DNA of 64,000 bases from Parus major (Eukaryota; Chordata; Aves; Passeriformes; Paridae), in assembly GCF_001522545.3 (NCBI RefSeq), contig NC_031771.1:1291473-1355472 (forward strand), read 5' to 3'. Below are positions 26,101 to 39,700 of the stretch, one piece after another; position 1 is the first letter of the stretch; each line of letters begins with the position of its first letter. A model generated the notes under the pieces. That model was not told the origin of the DNA. It saw nothing but the letters and a program-made list of their open reading frames with translations, and searched no databases. Position numbers and translations under genes: made by a program.

Positions 26101-29100
26101 CATCCCTTCAGCCACCTGGCTGTGGGAGGCAGGCACCCTTGTATCCCACATTCAGTGGCAGGTAAAGCTGTCTCTCAGGGCACCATTCATCCACCTGTGT
26201 CTAAGGGCTGCTTTAAGAACACCTCCCCTGACATTTTACACCAAGGCAGAATAAAGCAGCTTGCACAAACCTAGCTTTTTGCTGAGACTTGCTGAATGTC
26301 AATCAGCTCAGCCTTAATGAGGGGCTTTCCATTGGATATTGAAGTCCCTGACTCGGAGGAGGCCGATGCCACCTCAGCAGAGCTACAAACCACAAGAGCA
26401 CACACAGACTGAGCACTGCCATCTCCTAGCAGCAGACACAGCAAGCAAAGGCCTAGCTGTTATCAACCATTCTGTTTGTTCACAAGGAACCTCTCAAGTG
26501 TTTAGGTGGCTAAGAACAATTCCATCTTCCCCAATTCCAAATTTCTCTACTCTGCTAGCATACCTCCTGGAAAACACCTTCAGTTTTGCTTTCTTCCAAG
26601 CAAGAAGGGACACAAGCTAGGCAACGATTTCCCCCACCCTGTACAGTATCTTTTTAATCAAGAACCACAGGTTAATCCCAGCTTTCAAAATACAATAATC
26701 ATAATTTTTTTTATACACTACACTCATTCCACAACTGGACATGAAAATACCTAATCCTATAAAACTACACAAATTTCTGATCAAAGTATAGCAGGTAAAT
26801 CAAACCTGAAATGAAAGGATTAGTAAAGGTTACTGTAATTCTTTTCTGTTAAATAACACAGAAGCAGATTTCACTGAATCTTGCTCTGTAATTCCCATCT
26901 GGAAAAGCGGCACTGGAAGAATGAACAGGTTTCAAGAAGGCCTTTTTATGACATCTGTAAAGTAAACCCTCACAATCAGAGCCCATCCTAATCCTTCCTC
27001 CAGCAGCTGTCCTTGGCATACAACCACGGTCGTACTGATCAAACCCCGGTCCTTGGGACAATGCTCCATACAATTTGTGCTCTTTCCCCAACACTGCCCA
27101 TCAGCTTCCCAACTTCGCCAACCAAGGTCAGAGTCAGGGGTGGCATTCAAGTCCTCTTTGCCTTATCCAGCACCCACCTGTTCTCTCCATTAGTGCACAT
27201 CCCATTTTGCAGGGATACCATGGCCAGTGGCACTCCACAGAGCAATCAAAGGACACTCACAGGTGTTGTTCTGAGATCCCTACCCAAAAGGCCAGCTCCA
27301 CCTCCTCCCTCCACTCCCTGCTTCTCATTACATCACACAAAAGGAAGGAAGACCTTTTGCTAGCTCCCACTGAAACCTCAAGGAAAACCTGGGAGCATGG
27401 CACGGGTAGGAACTCTGCACCCACCTAACACCAATGCACCAAAGGACAAGGAAACACGAAGGTTTACCTCTTCCTTGCAGATAATCTGAAAATGAGAAAT
27501 CAGCTTGCACTTGATTCACCATGAACTGCAACATCCCCATGTGGGCAGCTTAGCACTGCAAAGCATCACCAGGGAACTTCTCTCTGCAGCGCGTGGAGAT
27601 GCAGCACACACAAGTTACTTGTTCTAATTTCACAGAATCCAGGAGGGCAGGAGGACAACAATCACTCAACGTTCTAACTAGAATTTAGACTGCCTGTATA
27701 AACCTCTTCAGTACTCATTTCCAAGCATGGCCTTTCCAAAACTTCTGAGTCCTTCCCAACTGTCCCCCTGAGCAGGTCAGGCCTCGCTATCAGCATCAAG
27801 GTAACAGCCTGTTCCAAGACCATCCATACCTGCGTCCCTGCAGCCATCCACCCCACACCAAGGGAGCAGAAAAGCCCAGCTACTGCTTCTGCATCTACCA
27901 CATGCTTCAGTACATGCTCCCTCTTGCAAAGCCAACAAATGCCCTGACCTTGCATAATTTATCTATTTTGTCTTCTTTCAAAATATTAATTATTGTTCTG
28001 GCACCTCAGCCTTTTCATGAAGCCAAGAAAGCATGAAATGCCTCTGTACAGAATTGCAGTTCACATTTTCTGTCTCATGCATTTATTACTTCCTCACTTT
28101 TTTGTTATTTGGTGGGGGAATTAACCCACACAGCCTATGAGAATAAACTAACAGGGCAAGAAACCTGCTGTACACCTCTACTGTCTGTTTCAGAGACTTT
28201 TACCCATCTAGTACTTCTCTCCAGTTATAAACTACAATTCAGAAACTAAACAGATCGATCCTGTTCTGATGGGATGCAGCCTACAGTTTATTAACCAGGA
28301 TGCTACAGAGATGCTACAACCAGGAAATTCAACATTTCTTTGTTTTAAAACCACATGAAAGATATTAAATGATGCACTCCTGCACAATGAAAACAATGAC
28401 AGAAAGCGAGTTAACACTCTGAAACAAACCAAGAAGAAATGTGAGGAAGAAAAAGACACCTATGCGGTTAACAAATACAGAAGTGCTGTCTGATCTACCC
28501 TTCTTTATTTTTTTTTTTAAATAACAAACAGTTAACTAAAAGTAGCAAGAAATCTATCACATACCAAACACTACCAACCCATCGAGCTCTGTCAGCCCCT
28601 TTTTCTCACAAATACTTCAGAAGTATTGCTAAAGACCCTTTCTACCTGAAGATCTTGCTCTCACAGGATTAAAGCAGATGCTGTGGTACATCAAGATCCT
28701 GGAGCCTTTTTGGTTTTTTATCTTTTCCAGAGCTACTGGAAAACTGAATAAAAATCAAACACTAAAAACCACAATAGCTAAAGCTTTTATATTAAATGAT
28801 CCCATTTTTTTGTTTCGTTAAATACAAATCACGTAGTCCCAACTGAGGACATCGAGGGTGTCATTCTGTGATTTAGAAAGCACAGGAAGCCACAATGAGT
28901 TTTCTGTAATTTACAAGGAGGAATAAAGACAACCTGGACGACTCCAGCCCATGTGCTCTTCAACAACACGCCTCAGAGGGTACTCAGGGCCAAAAGCAGC
29001 CTTTCTGCTTCACTGTCACTAGGTTACTTTTGTCACCAGGGCCTCCCAAGCATATCTGAGGAGCCTTACCAGAGCTGCTAGATGCCGAGCTCCTGGTCTT

Positions 29101-31560
29101 CTCCTCGTCTTTCCTCTACTCAAGAGTCTCCAAAGTGAGACCTCATTCCAGCTGTTGGCAAACCCTGAGATGGACATACGTGCCTGGCTGAGGCCTCAGG
29201 GATAGCTGCAGTTCCATCTAAGATGGTATCTGGGCACAAAGTGCCATCACAGACTTCCAGCTCCAGAAGTCGTACCAGCCCAAAGCTCCTGAACACTGAG
29301 TTACCTGCAGGCTGACAGGGAGCTATGGAGCATCTGGCCCACCTCTGCTCATCCTGAAGGGGGAAACAAACCCAAGCAAGCTCAGATACAGGCTCATTCC
29401 ACTGTGCTTCACCTCTTGTTCTTCACAGCTCAGTACGAACCAGGCCATAATGCAGTGAGGGTTGCCAGCCCATCCTGATGATGTAGTTATTTCCAATTGG
29501 CACTTGGGAGCAGTGAAGATGGGAGGCATTACTCATCGCCAAGAGTACAGATGTTTCTAATTGCTTTCCATTACCAAGAATAACAGCTGTTTACATCTAT
29601 CAGCAAATAATTCACAAGAGCTCCAGACTATTAAGATAACACACCCCACCTGGTCACCATCACAAGTTGTCAAGGCCAAGGTAGTGGCTGCCAGAATCCC
29701 CTTCTGCATCTCTGTTCATCAAATGACAGCATGTGTCACCTTCAGATATCCTTATGCTACCCCACAAGCCCTGGCGTCTTGGTGGCCTGACAGATCACAC
29801 GGACATATGGATTCTTCATGGCCTCACAGTAAATGTTTTACGGTTATACCGCAGTCAAGGGCAAATGACAGAAGCGAGGGACTTGGAATAACCCAGTAAA
29901 AGAAACACCCACACTGGTAATAAACTGGTTAGCAAAAGAGTGTGCCCGCTTTGCAAGCATCTGTGTGCAGAACAGTCTTTAAAAACACCCCAAGCAGCTG
30001 ACAATGGGTTTAATTTTGCAGCTCTCTTGTGCCTCACTCAGGGCCTAGGTAAGGGGCCTGCACAGAAACACTCAGCACAGGAACTCGCTGCTACCTTCAC
30101 TGACTCAAGCTACTTCTTTCAATGCTGGCACAGACCGTCAACTCATTTTCCTCACGCCAACCCATCTAGGCAGGAGGGACTGTCCTTTTCCAGCCCTTCA
30201 CAGCTGGGGGCTGGGTCTGTGGAAAAGCCCCCCACCACTCATCCCATACAAGTAGATAAGCAGACAATTAACATTAACAATTAAGAAAGAGACAGCCTAA
30301 CACCCTACAAGTGATTGGTATCTAATGAGTTCAGCAGTATTAACTATTTCCTGATTATTAAAGCTGAATTTTCTTTTGCCTCACAGAGCTCTAAGTCCAC
30401 GTCTGCAAACAAAAACCTGCTTGTCCAAATCCAAGTGGATTTATACCTTTGAATGTAGGATAAGTGGGCTGACTTATTGAAAAAGTAGAGGAACAAAGAG
30501 AAGTCCTCCATCAACTGTTTTGGTCCATGCATAAACCCCTCCTCCAGTCACCCTCTGGGAAACTCTTTCTCATGTATAAATCCCTTGCAGAACATATCAA
30601 ATGTCTCTGACAACAGCACTGGTATACCAGGATCTTCATCCAACAGTGTTTTACCCATTGCACTGAACTGTTTCCAATAAAGGCAGCTTTCTTATAATTT
30701 TACAGCCTAATAACTAAATCCTTAAATTACTGACGTACAATTGTCCCCACTGCACTTTGGCCCATGCTGAGCATCAAGTGCTGCTTTAATTAGATTAGGA
30801 TCAATGGGACACAAATCTGTCAAAGGGCTGGTGTACTATTCCCAAGGTCAATACACCAAAACCAAAAGCATTTGGACAGAGTACATAATTTGGAAGCTGC
30901 TTATTTCAAATGTGTCACCTGTGCCCCCCTCACAGACTTCTATCTGACCCCTGCTCCATCCTTTACATATTAAAAACAAGTGCCAAAGGGTTCTTCTGTT
31001 AAGTTAGAGCAGTAGGGCACGTAGGACCCTTTGATCTACTTTTGAGAACTGTATTCAGCCCCTCATGCTAAGGAATGGGTACCTTGGGTTAGTCCACCGT
31101 GGCTTTTTCCCTTGGGAATATCCAGATGCCTGGCTGACATCTCATCTGCAAGTTTCCTTAAACACAGAAACCCCAGGAAAGGAATTACTGATTGCTCCAT
31201 GTTTTGGTCTCCCAGAGTTGTGCAGCCATTGTTGTTCTCATCATTTGTGCTATTTCAGGGCAGTGTCTCCTGCCCAGGGAAGGCTGCCAACAGGAGCAGA
31301 ATGCCATTATGAGAGGAGGCTGCTGTGAGCTGCCACCATCACAGGGAATTTATCATTGCGAGCCACAAGCATAATGGACTCCTTCACCAAACGACTTTGG
31401 ATACGCAGGGATTGGCACCGACTCTGCCATCCACATGCAATTACTAAACTGCAAACGCATGTAATAGGAGCAGGGGACAGGGACATCACATCGGTGCAGG
31501 CAGCCATCTCTTAGCAGCTCTGCACACACAGGCACGGGAATTCACTCCAAGAGTCCAGAC
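23166..31560. other. Non-coding DNA, no gene recognised
   Basis: About 8.4 kb of unique-looking sequence. It includes AT-rich stretches at 23,480-23,720 and 28,340-28,560, poly-T runs near 23,766-23,776 and 28,508-28,518, and C-rich stretches at 24,230-24,420 and 27,100-27,340. None of the short frames has recognisable protein features. A phrase at 27,630 (cacagaatcc) resembles the start of avian CR1 tails but is too short to call. Confidence 0.45.
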
Positions 31561-31570
31561 TGCCTGACAG

Positions 31571-31619
31571 GCAGGCAGGCAAAAAAAAAAAAAAAAAAAA
31601 ACACTGAAAAAAAAAGGAA
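31571..31619. repeat. (GGCA)n followed by A21 tract
   Basis: GGCAGGCAGGC runs directly into 21 consecutive A residues (31,581-31,601), then ACACTG and a second run of nine A. No gene-like sequence or target duplication is visible upstream, so a processed pseudogene is not supported. It is best read as a simple repeat. Confidence 0.85.
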
Positions 31620-32863
31620 ATTCCAGAGCTTTGCTAAACCCATAAGTTCAGGAGAGATGTTAATATTGAATGCTTTTGGCTGGGAGTGCAAGCTTGGCTA
31701 GAAAAATCCAGATACAGAAGCCACAGCATTATTTGTAAACTTCTGACACTAACTTTCCATCTTGCCCTGCCCTACTCTGGATTATGGACCAACACATGAA
31801 CTCCATTATGCACAAGAGACCTTTCCCAACAGTCTTTTCCTAAAGAGGAAACTATGTAAGTAGTTCATTTTCCAAAGTGCTCAGCAGCTCTAAACTCTCA
31901 CTCCAAGAACAAATTTTTCCCTATGTGTGGCCACATGATTCTTGTAGGCCAAGCTAGGAAGGCAAACCTCGTACCTGTGAGTACAGACAGACAGGTGAAT
32001 ACATCCACTGGACCCAGAGCACAGGTGGAGAGCACTCTAGATGGTGCTGTCACGTGAGCCTCGAGCCCTACACCTTTCACAGTCAGGCTAGGAGCTCCAG
32101 TTCTTCCAAAATGGTTACTACCATCTCCTATGCTTCCATTACTTCTCTCTCAAGCACATCTCTCTCAGGCTGCCTCACTTGGAACTGAACCAGGTATTTT
32201 CTTTAGGCCTACATGGACTTTTACTTCATAATACAATTTCCTAAAGCCCTACAACTAAACCCTAGAGCCCTACCTCCCATACATCCAGCAAAATAGGTGA
32301 GATGTGGATTTAGGATTCCTGCCTTTTACTTGACTTCTGTTGCTGAGGCTCTAAGCAATCCCACATCAGCCAAGTAATCAGAGCTGATATGTGGGCAAAC
32401 ACAACTGTCCATGCACGCTTTTTGGCAGCTTATCCATTATCTAGAGCTAAGCCTATGAGGCATGTAGAATACAATGCACTGTTACTTTCTTCATCTCTCC
32501 ATTCCCCTGGAAGTACTCACGGGTTGGTGACTGAATTAGCTTCCTCACCTGCTATTATCCAGGCAGTGTGCTCCCTGTGCCCTACCCTCATCCTCTTCTC
32601 TCTGTCCTGACTTTATATATCAGAAGAATTGCTGTTGGACACTGTTTCCTTTCATTCTCCCATTTTTCACTGTCTCTAGGACACCACAACCATCCTATCC
32701 CAACCCATACCCATAATTCCACTCACAGACTTCTTGCAGAAGGAATGAGCAGAGCTGTCTGTGTCTCCACTCAGTGGAGACTCAAGAGATGCAGGCCATG
32801 TACACCCATGCTGTATGCATCGGCTTCTACAATCACAGGACGGTAAAACTGTTCCCAATGGCA

Positions 32864-32925
32864 TTTCAAAAAAATTTTTTTTAATTAAAAAAAGTAATAA
32901 TAATAATAAAAAAAATAACAAGTTG
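32864..32925. repeat. A/T homopolymer and (AAT)n tract
   Basis: Runs of A7, T8 and A7 followed by about four TAA/AAT units and another A run. Low-complexity DNA with a self-complementary A/T part that could form a small hairpin. Confidence 0.8.
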
Positions 32926-35900
32926 TTCGCTCACCTGGTGGCAGCTTCTGGTAAACTTTAAAAAACCCAAACATTTAAAAACTCCAGAAGCAGACACTGG
33001 CTTAGGTTTTGGATTTTTTTTCCCCCTCCTTGTCTGATTTACAGTCCAGGCTCAGATTCCCAGGTCCCCAGGCTCCCAATGTGGCATGCTGGAGGCTGCC
33101 ACCTGGTGAGAGATCAGGGAGTAGAGAGACTTAAGGAAAAAGACTAACAATTGCCAGGAATGTAGCAGCCGAGTTTCTATCCAAGACCAACGCTCCCGCA
33201 GATTCCTTTTCCGCCTGCGCTGAGCTCACAATGCCCAGGCAGCAGGAGCTGCGGCAGACAGCCACAGCCCCCCTCTATCTGCACTCAGCTCTAACTCACC
33301 CATAGGTTTCTGGACTTGAGCACACAGTGCTGCAACTGAAGTGGAAGATGGATAGATAAATGTCCAGTATGTTGAGCCCTGAAAGATGCCGGCACAACCC
33401 GACCCAATTAATCTTCCTACAGCGCCTGAGCTCTAATGGGTGCCCAGACACACGCCATTCATCACCCCATACATATCCATCACGCTGCAGCACGGACGGG
33501 CCCTGGCAGGGCTCCACAACGCCTGGGGACAGGGCACCTCTGCAGCTGCACAAGGCAGGTTCTCCAGCTCATTATTTAACTTGCTCCTGGAATAGAGGAG
33601 CCAAAACCTTTTACCAGCACTACTGAGCTCTTACCAAGACATGCAAAGAACATAGATTCCTTGACATGACTTGCTTATTTTGACAAAAAGGAGAAGGTAA
33701 CCTTTGCATTGAGATTTTGAAGCTCTTCTTTTTAAGAATGGGGTGCCCCTCAGAGATTCCCCCAGGACAAGTGACTGAACTTTCACACCGTGTATCAATA
33801 AAATGACCACATCACCCTGAGCAGCATTCTCACATCCGCTGGGAAAGTGGTTCCTGACAGCTGATTTACTCTCACAGAACTCAACATAGCCAGGGAACTC
33901 CATCAAGGCTGACGCAGCCAACTGGGAAACAACTTCTACTTGGAAATTGTTACAAGGGACCTCAACTGAAGACTCAAATCCATCCCCATCCCAGTGCATA
34001 CCACTCCTTTTTCACAGCTACATGGAAACACAACCCAGCTAATGGGCACACAATACGGGAGATGCCAGAGCATCCCTGTGATTTACAGGACAGCTAATGA
34101 GCACATCCAATGAAGGCTTGTTGTCTCCCATAAAACCAGACGGATGTAAGCACTGATTACAAGCAATTAACTCCATGCAGCACTAAATAACTTCCCATCA
34201 TTACTGTACTTTCTTTCCCACCCATTAAAAGTATACAGGCAAATATATGATATATAAAAAATACATATGCAGCTGAGGGAACTTGGTACTCCGAAGCCAC
34301 CTCTACCACATCGGATAGCCTGCAAGTGACAAGCCTTTTCTTTTCCTCATCCTGATGACAACAGTCATGTCAACACCACAGTAAAAACCCACCACTTACA
34401 GTAACCTGAGACACATCACTTGAGTCATCACCGAAACAGCCACAAGGTCTGAAAACCAGGGATGGAATACTTGAATACTGACAGTGAAAATGCCACAAGC
34501 CCAAGGAATTTAGGTCCTGTCTGCTCAGTCAAGATAGAAAGAAAGCCTCACTAGAGGCATCTCAGGTATTCCCAAGAGCCACCAATCATTTGGGCCTGTT
34601 TTACAACTAAGAGATTAAGAAAGAGAAAAGCAGTAAATGAACCAGTGCTGCAGGTTAATATTTAAGAACAAGAGCTTCTAGGTATGAACTCTGCTTAGCA
34701 GCCCAAAGCACTTAGCGCCATGAGCATGAGAACTGATGACTAAGCAGCACCCCTGGGCTACAGCAGAAATCAGGCTGACAAAAATCATCCCTCACCTATA
34801 AAGGCATTGCTGGAAGGACAAGCACCTCAGAGAACTAGGGCCCAAAACCAGCAAAAGAACTTCTTCGTTCCTTGTCTTTCCCACGGGACTCCTGTCCAGC
34901 GCGAGAATCAGCAAGCAGGATCAGAATCATATTCCAGCTGGAACAGAACCTAATCTGCAACAGTAATCCAGAGCACAAAGCTCAGGAGTCAGTGTGAGAA
35001 ATTCTGCCATGCATGGTAACCAACCAAACAGCTTTTGGAAGGTGCTTTCCCCCAACTCCAGCTGCTGGCATAGTTGGTTTGTACTGAAAACAGCAATAAA
35101 CAGAATTTGGGGTGTTTGTAACAAAGCAATCTTCAAAAGTGGTCTGCACTGTAATCTGTCTGTTTCTGTTCCATTAACCAGCAGCAACATTTACCCAAAG
35201 GAAATGTCCTCAACTGCATAAACTGTACTAAAAATTATGTTTCTACAATCATTGCGTGATCATTTAACAACACTTTCAGTAAGTTTCTACAGAAGTCCTT
35301 TGTACACATTTAAGGCTGGTTAGTTAGTATTCCTAGGGGAGGTGGAAGGACTAAACATCATCATTTTCCCAATTCCTCTCCAGAGCTTTGCAGACTCTGC
35401 TGGTGACCAGTAGCCACTCAGAGCCAAATGGCCACTGTTCCCAGTCTAATGTCAGAGGAACAAGCTTCACAGCACTACTTGGCAAAGTCAGGTGTCAGAG
35501 TAAAGCCCGCAGTGCTGCTGCTAGAGGGGTCTAGTGCATACCTAGGCTCCGTTCACAACTGCTCAATAAGCTGCCATCTGCTTCACTGAGGGTCCTGCTT
35601 CAACAGTGTTACGTAAAACCACCCACCATGACATTCCATGGAGTTTTGCTTGGCTGGACCAAAAACCTCTTCAAAACTGTTGCCCACACAACAAAGACAT
35701 CGGACCCTCAGATCACTGACACCCATCCCTTACACAACAGGCACGAGGAAATCCTGTCCTGAAGCAGAGTGCTGTTCCCAGCAGCACTGGCGTATGAAGC
35801 CCACCACACACCTGGAACTCCCTGCCAGCAAGGGGTGTGCTGGTCAGATGTCCAAAGCAGCAGTAGCTGCCAAAACAAAAACCTTTTAGCATAATGTATT

Positions 35901-36440
35901 GTTCATTGTAGTTCCTGGCCCTGTTCAAACGCTTCACTACTGTCCCAGGGAATTAATTTCCCCCTTCCATCTACCAGGGATTTCCCATTGCTCTGTTTGT
36001 CCTTCTCACAGGGCACGTCCAGGTGCATTCGCCTCTGCCTTCTCTCACCCTTCCATTTAGCCAATGCAGACAGGAGCAACATCTCTCTCACTCAACATCT
36101 TTTGGGTCCCAGATTCCCTCAGGAGCACCGACACCCTGCTTCTGGAACTCCCAGCCTGAACCACTGCAGGGCCCCCAGCTTCCATCCCCACCCTCTGTCT
36201 TCGCACGCTCCCGTACTGTTGTGTCAGTACAGGAAACAGAAGCTCCTGGCAGAGGGCTGTGGCTGCCTGTTTGCTCCAGCCGCCCAGACTCATACAGATG
36301 ACAGGGAGTTAACACAAGGGCTACCAGGAGAGCTCAGTCTTTCTGCAGTGCTTCTCACTACACAGATTTCTGCAAAGTCCCAGGATTGCCTGGGACTTTT
36401 CCCTCCTTCCCTCTGAACATAAAGCCACAGAGAAATGGCT

Positions 36441-36463
36441 GGAGGGGAGCGGGGGGGGGAGGG
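36441..36463 (+). other. G-rich tract, potential G-quadruplex
   Basis: Runs of four, nine and three G within 23 bases satisfy the usual pattern of four G3 tracts with short loops, because the G9 run can supply two tracts. It lies in non-coding DNA with a strong purine bias. Folding is predicted from sequence only. Confidence 0.5.
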
Positions 36464-36692
36464 AAGCAAAAAGATGGCGTGTGGTGGTTTGAAATGAGCA
36501 AGATGTTAACTAATTTTACTTTTAATCTTCCCTTTTGCTGCAAAGTGAGCCATTCAGGCATCACATCTTCTGCATTTTCCTTGCCTCTTTCAGAGAAGCA
36601 TATTGGGGCAGAACTTGCCAGCTGTCTGCCTCCTTCGCCTTCTGCTACCATTATCCTGAGGTACCACCCCACCTTCTGGCCCTCCAGCTTGT

Positions 36693-36726
36693 GGGGGGGA
36701 AGGAAGAGGAGGGAGGGAGGATGGGG
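36693..36726 (+). other. Second G-rich tract, potential G-quadruplex
   Basis: A G7 run at 36,693-36,699 is followed by GGGAGGG at 36,711-36,717 and G4 at 36,723-36,726, with purine-only spacers except for a single T. It lies about 230 bp after the first G-rich tract and on the same strand. One loop (11 bases) is long for a stable quadruplex. Confidence 0.4.
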
Positions 36727-39700
36727 AACACAGTTACTCTTACAACACATCCATGGTGGGGAAGCCAGAATGAACCAGACAAATATTCCAATAGGACATG
36801 GCATAGATGGAGAGCTCTGATTTCTCCAAGCAGAGTTTACACCTGCCTCCATCCATCCCTGTGCACACCCCCATGCACAGCCAGAGCCCAGCACCGCAGT
36901 TTCACTGTCACTGCCTTGTGACTTCATTAACCCTTCCCCATTAAACCCTCCCATCAGACACAGAGTGCGCTGCCCCTGCTCCCACCACGGGAGGATACTC
37001 TGATGCCCACACTCAGCCAAAGCGGTGACTCAAGTTAGAATGATGCATTTCACCGCCTGTGGGCTCCGAGAACATCCAGCAGCCTGGCAATCCCAGCCCA
37101 AATGCCTCGCGCTGCCTTCAAGTAGGTGTAGCTGTTTGCAAAATACGCAGCACACAGAGCCTGTGTGTGGCAACAGCTCTGCAGACACAGATGGATTTAA
37201 GAGATGTGGAGCATGAACACATCACTGAAATCTAGCATTTTTTCTGTACCACTCTACACATAAAGCAGCATGAAAAAAAGGACACAAAAGAGCATTTCTA
37301 CTTATCCACATGCTCAAATATTCCCCTCTGGTTTGTTTGGGTTTTTTTATGTAATCAAGCCCTGCCAATCTAGCGTTTCACCTCAAACTGTTTTAACCCC
37401 TTTGGAGCTACAAGTAAAGTGCATTTTAACTACCATGTCATGCCCCAGTGGCATAAAGGGGTAGCCTTTTTTTAGCAGTAGAACTGCACCAAATCAGACT
37501 TTCTGCCCAATCATGCTGTAAAACTGGACAAAAACCCAAAATGCTTCATGAACAAGTGTGAAGTTGAGAAACAGGGGTTGTGTACCTTCCCCTAAATTCA
37601 TTTGCTCCTCTGTTCTCTCTTGTCATACCCCCAGCATTCACCCAGAACCAAAAAGTAAATAGAGGTTACTTCATCAATGCCTTATGCAATCAAAGACAAT
37701 ACAAAAGACAAAGACAAAAGTGGCTTTTGTCTGCTGCTGATTTTCATACATCCCCTTCTGCCTCCATCCTTCTTGTCAATCTCACAGTACCTCATCCCAC
37801 CCAAAGCTCCGTGGCTGCTGTCTTTTTCTCAGCTGGAGGCACTGTATGGCCGTCAAACAGTCCCACCTGACCCAACAAGCCACTCACACCTCTAAGGACA
37901 CCACCTCATCACTTAAGTGCTCTACAGCTTCCAGAACTGAGCAGTAGTTTGACCTGCCACAATATATCTACACAATCTCGTCTAAATCAGGTTTAAAACT
38001 TACAGGGGGGATAAAAAAAACAAAACCACCACACTAACAAGATCAGACAGTTGTAATGTAGAATTCTCATCATAATTATCAAGGTCATCACACACTGGGA
38101 TGACTCTATTCCTTCTGGAAGAAACTGGGGATTGGATTTCAAGTCCTCAAGTCTTCCTTGAAAAGCAATCGGCCTCTCCCATATACCACTAAGCTTCTAA
38201 CAAATGCCAGGCAAGATTTCTGCTGACCAAAACAAGCTTTCCAGACAGAATTAGCAACAGTCTCCAGTATTTCCTTAGAGACAAAGAATGCTTCAATTAA
38301 GACTAATAAATCCAAGGAATTACAGCTGAAAGGAAGCTCAAGAGTCTTTCAGCCCACCCTTCTTCAAAGCAGAGTTTTCTACACTGCAGAACTCCTTCTG
38401 ATGTGAGACGGTAGCACACATCTCCGAAGAACTTCTACAATTGCAGTATTTTGCATTAGCTTCTGCCATCAACTCTGCAAAGTCTGGGTTGGTGCCAATA
38501 TGAGCAAGGGAAAAAGGCCTGGTTTTCTACCTACTCCAGCCACAGAAAGAAGTCCAAACAGAAACTGAGAAACAAACCAACCCATCAGGATCTGAAATAC
38601 TGCACATTCTAGACTGCAGCTGCTAGGCAAGCCATAACATCAAACACATCCCAACAGCCATAAAAAAGAGTCTGTCAAGAGTCCGCTCCATCTTACGAAA
38701 GCAACTCACACCTCGCTGAATTCATGTGCTTTCCAAACTAGGCATTTGTTAGTTCCAAGTAGCAACAGCAGTCATAAGGTATCAGTTGTGCTCAGTTGTT
38801 ACCAGTGGTCTCATGATAATGCTGAAAACTAGAAATCCTGCCCAAATTAACAGCCTGAAAAAAACCAGGGTACCACAAAACCACAGAGAAACATGTCCTG
38901 TGTACCAGCACTGAACTGGATCACCACCCATCACCGCAGACTGATGAGCAGACACAGCTCTCACTCTTTCCCTCTGCACTGCTCTCTGCTTTAAAATCGA
39001 CTCTTGAAACAATCAGCCATTGCAACATAAATGAACTAGTATTCTACTGAGCAGAACTCAGAATTTACACATGGCTTTAAGTACAGGCTTTTTCTTGTCC
39101 ATTGAGTATATGGTGCCTTTCTTGTACTTCTGGTATTTTTCAACTATGTAGCCATCTAGAAAACACACAGGAGGTCTTAAAAGTATCAGTCTTCTCTAAA
39201 TATCACCAGAAGGCAACACCACAACACTAAACACAACTCCACAGGAACATTTTGGTTTTCTCTTCTAACATGCCTTCTCCAACACTGCTACCTCTGCTTG
39301 CTTTCAGGGATAATAATGCCACTGAAATCCATGAGGTGGCATTCATTTTTACCAACAGATAGCTTGAGCAATGACTAAAGAAGGGTTCCCAGAGCTGCAG
39401 AACAGGCTCTCTTTACATCCCCTGTATTCTGGGTATGGAGAGGGCACAAGAGGCCAACACTGCTTGCACGTTTTTCTTCACGTCAGTGTTTCTAAGTAGT
39501 GCAAGCAAGTGACCGCAGATGCACAGGACTCTGCAGTTCAGCTCTCCATGTGCCGACAGCAGAACCATCTCAGGGGTCTGACATGCACAGACAGGTGACC
39601 CTTCCCCACACGTGGCCCAAGAGCTCCCCTTTCTCTCTAGCTGCGCACACAAACAGCTGCTGAGTTACCCCAGTTTTCAGACATGACTGAGACACTTGCT

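Noticed and set aside
31571..31619. A21 tract considered as the tail of a processed pseudogene or retroposon.
   Set aside because: No gene-like or SINE-like sequence upstream and no flanking target duplication.
36358..37020. Overlapping long frames on both strands (220 codons minus, 144 and 128 codons plus).
   Set aside because: They come from purine/pyrimidine-asymmetric, G-rich sequence that lacks stop codons. No protein family is recognisable.
38325..38375. Weak resemblance to the reverse complement of an avian CR1 tail (GGAAGCTC...AGCCCACCC...CAAAGCAGAG).
   Set aside because: The match is short and gapped, and the following sequence does not continue the CR1 consensus.
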